From: an uncultured Clostridia bacterium
Lineage (GTDB): Bacteria; Bacillota; Clostridia; UMGS1810
Assembly: GCA_934463115.1 (NCBI GenBank)
Contig: CAKSIN010000031.1
Location: 1 to 23,745 of the forward strand
Direction: 5' to 3'
DNA length: 23,745 nucleotides
The notes under the pieces are model-generated. The model did no database searches and was not told the DNA's origin. It was given only the letters and a program-made list of their open reading frames with translations. Positions 7,817 to 16,501 of this stretch are shown one piece after another (position 1 is the stretch's first letter; the number at the start of each line of letters is the position of its first letter). The position numbers and the translations under genes are program-made.

Positions 7817-8088
7817 GTTTTTGCCCCTTTCTGTGGTCTGTTTAAATATTATACAGTACCGCCGCGGACAAATCAATAAAAATCTGAACAGCCGGGGCGA
7901 ATTTCATTCGGTTTTGGAGTTTAGAAATTTCAAACGGGTTTTTTTGAAAAAAACTTGAAAAATACAAATTTTTTTACAAATCTGTGAACCGATTTTGCAA
8001 AATCTTGTCTTTATTCATGAGAGGACTTTTCATAAGGGCGAGGTGCGCCCTGAGGAAAGGCTCAAAAATGAATTCAGGAGGCAGAAAA

Positions 8089-11000
8089 ATGAAACGGAAA
8101 CTAAAAAGCGCATTATCATTGCTGCTGTGCATGATAATGGTATTCGGTGCTCTCGCCGTCGGCGGCGAGGGCATCGGGGCAAAACTCGACGGAATGAAGG
8201 CAAACGCATACAGCATTTTTACGCACGAGGTCATAAATGGAAAAGTGAAAATAGTTCGCTGCGACACCGCAGCAAGCGGAGCAGTGACCGTACCCGCCTC
8301 AATTGACGGTAAGCCCGTGGTGAGTATCGGTGATTGTGCATTTGGTTTGTGTGACGGTCTGACCAAGATCACGATCCCGGACGGAGTAAAATATATAGGC
8401 GAAAACGCCTTTGCCGGCTGCACAAAGGTGACAAGCATTGAACTCCCCGACAGTGTGCAATATATCGGATCAGCGTTCGATGACTGCCGGAGTCTCACAA
8501 GCATAACCATACCAAGAGATGCAGAATTTCATACTTTTCCGATTTTCAGAGGATGTACCGCCCTCAAAAGTATAAACGTTGACAGCGCAAGCAAACTCTA
8601 TACAAGTGAAAACGGCGTACTCTTTTCAAAATCCAAAAGTAAGCTTATTACTTACCCTGCCGGGAAGACCGACAGCTCATACACTATACCCTCCAGCGTA
8701 ACAAAAATAGGTTTATATTCATTTGAAAATTGTACAAATCTTAAGAGTATCAATATCCCAAGCAGCGTCACAAGCATGGACATCGACACATTGAGGAACT
8801 GCAGCGGGCTGATAAGCATAAATGTGGATAAAGCAAACAAAAACTATTCAAGCGTAAACGGTGTGTTTTTTAACAAAAGCAAAACCAAATTAATACAGTA
8901 CCCCGCCGGGAAGGCCGACAGCTCATACACAATCCCCTCCGGCGTAACCGAAATAGGTTATGATTCATTTGCGAATTGCTCAAATATTAAGAGTATCAAT
9001 ATCCCAAGCAACATCACAAGCATAGGCAGCAGTGCATTTTCCAACTGCAGCGGACTGACAAGCGTGACTATCCCAAGCGGCGTTAAGCGCATAGACTATG
9101 GCACATTTTACGGTTGCAGCAATCTGTCAGCGATATCCCTTCCGGACAGCATTAACTACATTTCGCGTTATGCATTTGATGACACCGCCTATTATAAAGA
9201 CGAATCGAATTGGGAAAACGGAGCCTTGTATATCGGCAATGCGCTTGTCGCCGCAAAATATTACGGTGACGATGAGCTTTCGGGTGACTTTTGGCTCAAG
9301 GAGGGAACCCGAATTATTGCCGAAAACGTTTTCTTTCTCTGCGACAAGCTGAAAAGCATCAATGTTTCATCATCAAACAAATACTTTTCAAGCATTGACG
9401 GAGTGCTCTACAGCAAGGATAAAAAAACGCTTATTGCCTATCCCGAGGGAAAGGGCTCATCATACAGCATCCCGAACGGAGTCACAAGCATCGGCGACGA
9501 TGCATTTAGCTATCAAGACGGACTGTCAAGCGTAACTATTCCAAACAGCATTACAAGCATAGGCAGCGGCGCATTTTACAACTGCAAGGGACTGACAAGC
9601 GTAACTATCCCAAGCAGCGTTACAAGCATAGGTAGTAGTGCGTTTAACGGCTGCAAGGGGCTGACAAGTTTGACTATATCTAACGGCGTTAAAAGTATAG
9701 GTGGAGGCGCATTTTCCTACTGCAGCGGACTGACAAGTGTGAATACCCCAAGCAGCGTTACAAACATAGGCGGCAACGCATTTGCCGGCTGCAACGGGCT
9801 GTCAAGTTTGACTATATCTAACGGCGTTACAAGCATAGGTGACAGAGCGTTTTCCGGCTGCAGCGGACTCAAAAGCGTAACTATCCCCGGCAGCGTTACA
9901 AGCATAGGTTATTATGCTTTTTTAAACTGCAACGGCCTCAAAAGCATAAATGTTGACCCCAAAAACGTCAGTTACATAAGTGAAAACGGCGTGCTGTTCA
10001 ATTATGACAAAACAAATCTGATGAAATACCCCGCCAAAAAAGCAGACGCCTCTTATGTCATCCCCGACAGCGTTAAAAGCATACATTTCGACACATTTGC
10101 CAACTGCAGCGGGCTGACAAGCGTGACTATTCCAAACAGCGTAAAATCTATAACCTCTCCATCATTTGATAAATGCATTAATTTGAGCAATGTTTATTAT
10201 GAGGGAACGGAAAAGCAGTGGAATAATATACTATCGGCATCCGTCGAATATCTGCTCTGTTACCCAACAATACACTTCGCCAAAAAGGACGGTTTCACCA
10301 TCACTTATAACGCCAACGGCGGCAGCGGCGCGCCGGGCGAGCAAAGCACGGACGAGCTCAACGGGCGCATTACCATAAGCTCACAGATCCCGCACCGCGA
10401 CGGCTATGAATTCATCGGCTGGGCGACCTCGCCCAGCGCCTCAAAGCCGCAGTATTCACCGAAAGATACGGTGAGCTCTTCGCGCGACCTGACGCTCTAT
10501 GCCGTTTGGGAGAAAAGCTACCTGCTCTCAATCAAGGACATATATTCATTCCCCAATGATTCCAGCTATTTCTTTAAGCGCAACGAAAAGCACAGATATC
10601 AAATGCTTGACAGCGACTTTGAAAAGCTCTGCAACTATGTCCGCAACATCTATGAGGATCAGGATTTCGCTAGCACCGAAATCAACAATCTCCAGTATCA
10701 GAGAAAGAATGTTGAATGGTACGGCTCATGCTTCGGAATGTCGTTGACGGCTATATTTAACAAAACAGGCAAGATTGATTTCAACAAGCGCTACGGCTCG
10801 GGGGCAGCCTCGATGAGCGCCGTCGCTGCGCCCAACAAGAGCGCGGCAGTCAGGAGCGCCATAAACTATTATCAGCTCTCTCAGCACATTCCCGTATTTT
10901 ACAACCCAATGAACGACATCGGCGACCCTGCAGGGCTCAGCCAAATGCGCGGCTTGATCGATGCCGCCAAAAACAACAAGCTGATATTATTTTCATATAA

Positions 11001-12192
11001 AAGCCCGCAATTGAGCGACGGACACGCGATAGTAATCGTCGGCTACAGCGCCGCCGCTGACGGCAGCCACACCCTAATCGCATACGACAACAGATATGAG
11101 GGGCAATATATCAATATCAACGTCAGCAGCGACCTCAAAAAATGCACATTGATACTGCCCGACAAGAAAGAGGATGTATCAAGCCTCGCCTACCGCTCCG
11201 GCTTCTCAGCCTTTGATATGATCGACATTGACGGCCCAAATAATGACATGAGGCTCAGTGACGAAAAATATAATATGAACTCCTGCTCATTGATTGGTTT
11301 CACTTCTTCAAGCGCCGTAACAGTCAAAAACAGCAAAGGTCAGACACTGACATATAAGGACGGCGAATTCGGCGGAGATCTGGAGATCTTATCAAAAAGC
11401 ATGATAGTCAGATCGACTGCCGACGGCAGCCCCGCCCCCGAAATAATCACCGTAAACGTCAAGGAAAGCGACACCTTCACATTTGAGGGAACGGATAAGA
11501 ATCTAAATGTATCGCTGACCAGCAAAAATATCTTTGCAAATGTCGAGACTACAGCGGACAAGGTCGTGATATCCGAGAATGAAGGCATACACGCATCGGG
11601 CAACGACATCAGCTTCAACGGCAGCCTCTCGCTCAACAACAGCGTGTGCAATATGCTTGAGTTTGACGGTCAGGCAAGCGGCGATGTAAAGATGACCTAC
11701 AGCGGCGACGGAATTATTGTTGACGGCGCAAGCGGCAACGGCTCCGTGACGGTTTACAGCAATGTCGTTGACACAAACACCGCTAAATTCAACACCGATT
11801 GCAGCAGCATCAAAATCAGCGGCGACGGCAGCGGAGTCGCAGGCAATGTTGAAATAACAGCATCATCCAAAAACGACGGCGTTTATGATATTAAGCTCGC
11901 CGAGATGCAAAACAGGAAATTTGCGTTTGGCGAAAAGAATATCACAATGTATTATAAAGCAACGGGAAGCGTTGCAATCGCCAGCAATGAGGAGGTTGTT
12001 TACACCTCGTCAAACCCCGACATTGTCTCTGTCGACGCAAGCGGCAACATCACCGCACTCAAGACCGGCAGCGCAACGATAACCGCAATTGAAGCCGATT
12101 CTGGCAAATCCGACACCTGCACCGTAACCGTCAAATACGCATGGTGGCAGATACTCATCAGAATTCTGCTCCTCGGTTTCCTTTGGTATTGA
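8089..12192 (+). CDS. Secreted BspA-type leucine-rich-repeat protein with InlB_B-like repeat, papain-fold peptidase and aromatic C-terminal tail
   Basis: The 1367-aa protein starts with a signal peptide (MKRKLKSALSLLLCMIMVFG and on to the ANA site near residue 40). Residues about 43-730 are BspA/LRR_5 repeats of 23 aa (consensus like GLTSVTIPSSVTSIGSSAFN). Residues 736-808 are an InlB_B (Listeria-Bacteroides) repeat (ITYNANGGSGAPG to LYAVW). A predicted cysteine peptidase domain follows: Cys881 in YGSCFGMS, His979 in DGHAIVIVGY and Asp1000/Asn1001 in AYDNRY. After a beta-rich stretch comes a BIG_2-like domain (about 1304-1350). The end is the hydrophobic aromatic tail WWQILIRILLLGFLWY (1352-1367). 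The start is the ATG after TTCAGGAGG; an upstream in-frame ATG at 7984 lacks such a site. It is probably a surface adhesin with proteolytic or autocatalytic activity. A terminator follows. Confidence 0.93.
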   Translation: MKRKLKSALSLLLCMIMVFGALAVGGEGIGAKLDGMKANAYSIFTHEVINGKVKIVRCDTAASGAVTVPASIDGKPVVSIGDCAFGLCDGLTKITIPDGVKYIGENAFAGCTKVTSIELPDSVQYIGSAFDDCRSLTSITIPRDAEFHTFPIFRGCTALKSINVDSASKLYTSENGVLFSKSKSKLITYPAGKTDSSYTIPSSVTKIGLYSFENCTNLKSINIPSSVTSMDIDTLRNCSGLISINVDKANKNYSSVNGVFFNKSKTKLIQYPAGKADSSYTIPSGVTEIGYDSFANCSNIKSINIPSNITSIGSSAFSNCSGLTSVTIPSGVKRIDYGTFYGCSNLSAISLPDSINYISRYAFDDTAYYKDESNWENGALYIGNALVAAKYYGDDELSGDFWLKEGTRIIAENVFFLCDKLKSINVSSSNKYFSSIDGVLYSKDKKTLIAYPEGKGSSYSIPNGVTSIGDDAFSYQDGLSSVTIPNSITSIGSGAFYNCKGLTSVTIPSSVTSIGSSAFNGCKGLTSLTISNGVKSIGGGAFSYCSGLTSVNTPSSVTNIGGNAFAGCNGLSSLTISNGVTSIGDRAFSGCSGLKSVTIPGSVTSIGYYAFLNCNGLKSINVDPKNVSYISENGVLFNYDKTNLMKYPAKKADASYVIPDSVKSIHFDTFANCSGLTSVTIPNSVKSITSPSFDKCINLSNVYYEGTEKQWNNILSASVEYLLCYPTIHFAKKDGFTITYNANGGSGAPGEQSTDELNGRITISSQIPHRDGYEFIGWATSPSASKPQYSPKDTVSSSRDLTLYAVWEKSYLLSIKDIYSFPNDSSYFFKRNEKHRYQMLDSDFEKLCNYVRNIYEDQDFASTEINNLQYQRKNVEWYGSCFGMSLTAIFNKTGKIDFNKRYGSGAASMSAVAAPNKSAAVRSAINYYQLSQHIPVFYNPMNDIGDPAGLSQMRGLIDAAKNNKLILFSYKSPQLSDGHAIVIVGYSAAADGSHTLIAYDNRYEGQYININVSSDLKKCTLILPDKKEDVSSLAYRSGFSAFDMIDIDGPNNDMRLSDEKYNMNSCSLIGFTSSSAVTVKNSKGQTLTYKDGEFGGDLEILSKSMIVRSTADGSPAPEIITVNVKESDTFTFEGTDKNLNVSLTSKNIFANVETTADKVVISENEGIHASGNDISFNGSLSLNNSVCNMLEFDGQASGDVKMTYSGDGIIVDGASGNGSVTVYSNVVDTNTAKFNTDCSSIKISGDGSGVAGNVEITASSKNDGVYDIKLAEMQNRKFAFGEKNITMYYKATGSVAIASNEEVVYTSSNPDIVSVDASGNITALKTGSATITAIEADSGKSDTCTVTVKYAWWQILIRILLLGFLWY
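8569..9060 (+). repeat. Tandem 246-bp (82-aa) module inside the leucine-rich-repeat gene
   Basis: Two adjacent copies of 246 bases begin at 8569 and 8815. Each encodes SINVD, then an ENGVLF/VNGVFF strand, KLITYPAGK or KLIQYPAGK, and two LRR_5 units. Related single copies of the first part begin near 9355 and 9944. The copies have diverged, so the duplication is old and in frame. Confidence 0.8.
9511..9933 (+). repeat. 69-bp leucine-rich-repeat units
   Basis: Six or so consecutive 69-base units each encode one 23-aa LRR_5 repeat. The recurring DNA core is close to AGCGTTACAAGCATAGG. Homology at DNA level is high enough for slippage or recombination to change repeat number. Confidence 0.8.
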
Positions 12193-12222
12193 TATCAAGA
12201 ATCCATTCGATAAAAGTTTTGC

Positions 12223-12254
12223 AAAAGCGGGAGAGGCTCACCTCTCCCGCTTTT
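12223..12254 (+). terminator. Rho-independent terminator downstream of the leucine-rich-repeat gene
   Basis: AAAAGCGGGAGAGG pairs perfectly with CCTCTCCCGCTTTT around a CTCA loop. It shares its stem with the terminator at 5474-5505. Confidence 0.9.
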
Positions 12255-12293
12255 GGCTTACACAGGCGCATTCCGATCGTTAATGCTTTTCTA

Positions 12294-12322
12294 TTGTAAA
12301 GGGCGGCGGGGTATGGTATACT
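12294..12322 (+). promoter_or_regulatory. Sigma-70-type promoter for the gene at 12364
   Basis: TTGTAA (12294-12299), a 17-base spacer and TATACT (12317-12322). The predicted start of transcription near 12329 falls after the upstream ATG at 12328 and so supports the downstream ATG at 12364 as the real start. Confidence 0.75.
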
Positions 12323-12363
12323 GAGTTATGAGAATTATTCATCTTTATTTCAGGAGGATAAAA

Positions 12364-12918
12364 ATGAGCACTTTTATTACTAACTTCCAATCCCCTGTCG
12401 GCATTGAAGATTTACAAGACCGACTTGAGAACGGTAGAATCAGCAACCTTGACATGATATTGCACTACGATCTTTATCCCAGTATTGAGTGGACTGTTGA
12501 TAAAGACGCCCGGATCGGCGATACAGTCTTATTCATGTGTGCAAAGACCTCCGTAGACCACATCGGCCATATTTGTGCGGAGCTCAAAAAAGCAGACATT
12601 GAAAACTCAGACCTGAGCAATTTTGCAAAGGAGCAGCGTAATCTATATAAAAAATTCGCGGGCAGCATCATCGCTGTCGGCCGAGTTGCCGATGAACCGT
12701 TTCAAGATTATTTTCCCGGTTGGAAAGCGCCATACTGGAGGAGCCCGTGGTATGCGGTAATTGAGGATATTTGCTTGCTGCAATCTCCTGTATACATCGC
12801 GGAATTTCGTGACTTCATTAAAGTGAGCCGCACCGGAGCAATAACCAAGCTCACCGATGAGCAATGGGAAAATCTCAGCAAAATAATCGCAGAAAAGAAT
12901 GAAAATTCTTGCACCTGA
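12364..12918 (+). CDS. Protein of unknown function, possibly PUA/EVE-like
   Basis: A 184-aa cytoplasmic protein with no signal peptide or membrane segment. The ATG at 12364 follows TCAGGAGG at good spacing. The middle reads RIGDTVLFMCAKTS, then AGSIIAVGRVAD, then WYAVIEDICLL, followed by a C-terminal segment FRDFIKVSRTGAITKLTDEQ. This order (a Gly-rich strand, 'xxAVGRV', a hydrophobic strand and a C-terminal 'T-x-L-x-x-x-Q-W') recalls EVE/PUA-like beta-barrels, which bind modified bases. The resemblance is weak and offered only as a lead. It has its own promoter and terminator and is thus a single-gene unit between the surface protein and the broken type III locus. Confidence 0.75.
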   Translation: MSTFITNFQSPVGIEDLQDRLENGRISNLDMILHYDLYPSIEWTVDKDARIGDTVLFMCAKTSVDHIGHICAELKKADIENSDLSNFAKEQRNLYKKFAGSIIAVGRVADEPFQDYFPGWKAPYWRSPWYAVIEDICLLQSPVYIAEFRDFIKVSRTGAITKLTDEQWENLSKIIAEKNENSCT

Positions 12919-13009
12919 AAAATATTCAACGCAGACCTTTATAAGTACTTTCACCCAACGATACTCCGGTGCTTTATGCCATATAACCCGTGAGATCAAA
13001 CAATATAGC

Positions 13010-13056
13010 AAAATCCCCGCACAGTGTTTGTCAAACACAAATGCGAGGATTTTTTG
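13010..13056 (+). terminator. Rho-independent terminator downstream of the gene at 12364
   Basis: AAAATCCCCGCA and TGTTTG pair with AACACA and TGCGAGGATTTT with small bulges, followed by TTTTTT on the plus strand. The distance from the stop (about 90 bases) is acceptable for the 12364 gene. Confidence 0.75.
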
Positions 13057-13197
13057 AATTCTATAATGAGTGTTACGGGAAATGATACAGAATAAAAATC
13101 GAGTTGAGCATACATAAAAGCAGCAATTCTCAATGTGATTTCCGATTTTGAATTGTCAAAAGCATAACCATTTCACTACAGCCAACACATCTCATTC

Positions 13198-13328
13198 TCA
13201 CAGTTGCTCAACACCCAACGCCTTATATACCGCGTCCTCTGCGCTCTGATATAAACGAATTTAAACTGACTATATGACAATTTCATGTCGAGTTCTTGGA
13301 TTTTTTCTACAAACAGATGGAATAAGAT
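13198..13328 (-). pseudogene. C-terminal remnant of an unidentified gene, frameshifted
   Basis: The minus strand reads LFHLFVEKIQELDMKLSYSQ then FKF, and continues after a one-base frameshift near 13262 as RLYQSAEDAVYKALGVEQL and a stop. The two parts join naturally into a protein tail. There is no start; the right end overlaps the promoter of the XRE gene at 13400. The family is not recognised. The rest of 13057-13400 shows no other gene. Confidence 0.35.
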
Positions 13329-13329
13329 A

Positions 13330-13357
13330 TTGATTTTTTGACGATTTATGCTATAAT
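13330..13357 (+). promoter_or_regulatory. Sigma-70-type promoter for the small XRE gene
   Basis: TTGATT (13330-13335), a 16-base spacer and a perfect TATAAT (13352-13357), 42 bases before the ATG at 13400. Confidence 0.7.
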
Positions 13358-13399
13358 AATTTATATTTACTGGAACTGCGAAAAGCGAGGAGTAGTACC

Positions 13400-13612
13400 A
13401 TGAAGATTAGCTATAAAAAGCTCTGGGTCATGCTTATTCAAAGAGATATAACTAAAATGAAATTAAAAGCTGATGTCGGAATTTCAGCAGGAACAATGAG
13501 TAAACTCAACAAAGGAGAAGATGTTGCCCTTTCTGTTTTGTTGCGAATTTGCGATTATTTAAACTGTGACATTGGGGATATTTGTGAAGCTGTACGAGTA
13601 ACTAACGGCTGA
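13400..13612 (+). CDS. Small XRE/Cro-type helix-turn-helix regulator
   Basis: A 70-aa single-domain DNA-binding protein. MKLKADVGISAGTMSKLNKG (about residues 21-40) is the helix-turn-helix, followed by the helix VLLRICDYLNCDIGDI. The size and form match the compact HTH_26-type regulators. These often stand first in clostridial restriction or helicase-methyltransferase defence operons. The ribosome binding site is GCGAGGAG. It is followed at once by the fused, broken defence gene, so it is probably the surviving regulator of that operon. A short CTGT/ACAG stem with a T run (about 13620-13638) could attenuate read-through. Confidence 0.88.
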   Translation: MKISYKKLWVMLIQRDITKMKLKADVGISAGTMSKLNKGEDVALSVLLRICDYLNCDIGDICEAVRVTNG

Positions 13613-13655
13613 ATCCTGTTTTTGGTACAGTTTTTTTGCTATTATTTAAAAGTAA

Positions 13656-13673
13656 GAGACAACTGGATGTCTC
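13656..13673 (+). promoter_or_regulatory. Leader hairpin before the fused defence gene
   Basis: GAGACA pairs with TGTCTC around a 6-base loop, 14 bases before the ATG at 13688 and just before its AAGGTGAT ribosome binding site. It may affect translation; function is unknown. Confidence 0.3.
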
Positions 13674-13687
13674 GATAAGGTGATAAA

Positions 13688-16215
13688 ATGCAGATTATAG
13701 ATAACATCAATATGACCGTCAAAGGCGATCTGCAAGCGGGCATTAAAAAAGGAAGCAGGCTGTCCGTTGCCGCCGCCCGATCGACATTATTGCAAAGACA
13801 AACCCAATTCTGATTATCGACGAGCCGCAGTCGGTCGAGGGCAAGCAGACAAAAGAACGGCTAAAAGAGTTTTGCCCGCTGCTGACGCTGCGCTACTCCG
13901 CCACTCATAAGTCGGACAGCATCTATAACATGGTTTATCGCCTCGATGCAATGGAGGCGTACAACAAGCGGTTGGTCAAGAAAATTGCCGTCAAGGGCAT
14001 CACCGAGTCCGGCAGCACGGCAACCGAGGGCTTTGTCTATCTGGAAAGCATCAATCTTTCCAAAGCAGACCCGACAGCAACCATTCAGTTTGACTACATT
14101 GGAGCAAAGGGACTTCGCAAGAAAACCGCCACAGTCGGTATTGGCTACAACCTCTATGACAACTCCGGCGAGTCTGGCAAGCTCGACGAGTATAAGGAAG
14201 GCTTTGTGGTCAAGTCTATCGACGGACGCGACAACTCCGTAGAGTTCCTGAACGGCGTCAAAATCTTTGTCGGTGATGTGATAGGCAAGGTCAGCGAAGA
14301 CCAGCTTCGGCGCATTCAGATCCGTGAGACAATTCTTTCTCACTTGGAGCGGGAACGTCAGCTTTTCCATAAGGGCATCAAAGTCCTGTCCCTCTTCTTC
14401 ATCGACGAGGTTTCGAAGTACAAGCAGTATGATGAGGCCGGGCATCCGTTCAACGGCATCTATGCGGATATGTTCGAGGAAGAGTACAACGACATTCTCA
14501 ACTCCATGCAGCGGGAAATCGGAGACGAGGACTACATCCGCTATCTGGATGCGATTTCTGCCCATGATACCCACGCCGGTTACTTCTCCGTGGACAAAAA
14601 GGGCAAGATGACCGACAGCAAGCTCTCCGACAAGAAGGAGGGTACGTCCGACGATATTGACGCTTATGACCTGATTATGAAGAACAAGGAGCTGCTTCTG
14701 GATCGCGATCCGAAAAAGTCCCCGGTGCGTTTCATTTTCTCGCACTCCGCGTTGCGTGAAGGATGGGATAACCCGAATGTGTTCCAGATTTATACACTGA
14801 AACAAAGCAGCAGCGAGGTTCGCAAGCGGCAAGAGGTCGGTCGCGGTCTGCGCCTGTGCGTCAATCAGGACGGCGAGCGCATGGACGCCAACGTGCTTGG
14901 AAATGATGTGCAGTCCATCAATGTTCTGACCGTCATCGCCAGTGAGAGCTATGACAGCTTTGCAAAAGGCTTGCAGACTGAGCTTGCCGATGCAGTTACC
15001 GGACGCCCCGTGGCGGTTACTGCCGACCTCTTCAAGGGCAAGGTCATTGTGGATGCCAGAGGCAACGAACAGGTTGTGGATGGCGATATTGCTCAGGCGA
15101 TCTTTGAGGATTTGATCTCCAACGGATATGTCAAGCGCGGTGTACTGACTGACAAATATTATGCCGACAAAGCAAACGGCGCGATTCAGGTTGCGGAGGA
15201 AGTGGCGGACAGCCGCGATTCTGTGATCAATATTCTTGATTCCGTCTATGACAGCCGCGCTATGCAGCCGGAGAATGCCCGCGACAAGAACGTCGAGCTG
15301 CAAGTTGATCCCGACAAGCTCGCTATGCCGGAGTTCAAGGCTCTCTGGAAATGCATCAGCCCGAAATCTGTGTATGTGGTTGATTTTGATACCGATGAGC
15401 TTGTAAGAAAGGCGATCTCGTCCGTCAACTGCAACCTGCATGTGCCGAAAGTTTACTTTATGGTCGAAAGCGGCGCAATGGATGAAATCAAATCAAAGGA
15501 CTCGCTTCTTGACGGAAGTGCATTCTCGAAGTCAAAGTCATCCACTTATGACAGCAGCAGACAAATCCGCACAAACAGCAGCGTGAAATACGATTTGATC
15601 GGCAAATTGGTCGCAGAAACCGGCTTGACCCGAAAGGCCATCGTTGCAATCCTAACCGGTATTGAAAAATCTGTTTTTGAGCAGTTCAAGTTCAATCCCG
15701 AAGAGTTTATTATTAAAGCAGCCGCCTTGATCAATGATGAAAAGGCAACTGCAATTATTCAGCACATCACCTACAATGTGCTGGATGAACATTACGACAC
15801 GGACATCTTTACGGAACCGACCATCAAGGGCAAGCTCGGAACAAACGCGATGAAAGCACAGCGGCATCTATACGATCATATCGTATATGATTCCACAAAC
15901 GAGCGCGATTTTGCGACCGATCTGGACACGAACACAGATGTTGCGGTTTATGTGAAACTGCCGGACAGCTTCTATATCGCAACACCGGTGGGGCATTATA
16001 ATCCAGACTGGGCAATTGCTTTCTATGAATGTACCGTCAAACACATCTATTTTGTTGCCGAAACAAAAGGCTCTATGTCGTCTATGCAGTTCCGGCTCAT
16101 TGAGGAATCCAAAATCAGCTGTGCAAAAGAGCATTTCAAAGCAATCAGTAACGGAAATGTAGTTTATGATGTGGTTGACAACTATCAATCTCTGTTAAAT
16201 GCGGTCATGAAATAA
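13688..16215 (+). pseudogene. Deletion-fused remnant: start of a defence helicase gene joined out of frame to a type III restriction (Res) gene
   Basis: From ATG 13688 (site AAGGTGAT) 30 codons read MQIIDNINMTVKGDLQAGIK to RLSVAAA. This resembles the N-terminus of the large helicases with a phospholipase-D-like front domain. At about 13775-13780 this joins, in another frame, the middle of a type III Res subunit; the first frame stops at 13811. From 13747 the Res frame is open to 16215 (about 822 codons). It has motif II DEPQ (13819-13830), SAT (13897-13905), LREGWDNP, motif VI QEVGRGLRL (about 14830) and a C-terminal PD-(D/E)xK nuclease: Asp at 16006 in NPDW, Glu and Lys at 16060 and 16066 in ETK. 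Walker A and the N-terminal 150-200 residues are gone, so ATP-driven restriction is impossible. The first in-frame ATG is 13930. No methyltransferase gene remains, so the deletion probably removed it. Confidence 0.85.
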
Positions 16216-16240
16216 AAACATTCCAAACTATGTAAATGTT

Positions 16241-16292
16241 AAAAAGGTCCCCTATGGAAGAATCTAAAAGCATTCTACCATGGGGGCTTTTT
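16241..16292 (+). terminator. Rho-independent terminator downstream of the Res remnant
   Basis: A long stem (AAAAAG, CCCC, ATGG and AGAAT on the left arm pair with the right arm, with small bulges) around an 8-base loop, ending in CTTTTTG. It marks the original end of the restriction operon. Confidence 0.85.
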
Positions 16293-16501
16293 GTTATGTC
16301 CGTTTTTGAGCAATCCCTGCTTTTGAGAATCACTATCAATTACAGGCTATTGCAGAACCGCCGCTATCAAGGATGAATATTATTCCGTCCATGCTCTTTC
16401 TCGTGTTCAGTACCTATGCATATAAATGACTGCTTCGTGCTTTACAGTACAGCCATATTATACTTCGTTATTTATTTCGTTTGGCCGTATGGTGAGCGTA
16501 A

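Noticed and set aside
7984..8088. Longer N-terminus for the leucine-rich-repeat protein (ATG at 7984)
   Set aside because: The 35 extra residues come before a normal signal peptide and lack a good ribosome binding site; GGAGG sits just before the ATG at 8089.
9511..9933. CRISPR-like regular repeats
   Set aside because: The 69-base period is in frame and encodes LRR_5 repeats; there are no unique spacers and no cas genes.
13861..15441. 526-aa open frame on the minus strand
   Set aside because: It is the antisense shadow of the Res coding region, whose motifs are unmistakable on the plus strand; the minus translation has no domain and no ribosome binding site.
16293..16501. Possible gene remnant in the gap between the Res terminator and YolD
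   Set aside because: Short open segments exist on the plus strand, but none has a start, a recognisable motif or support from a partner frame.
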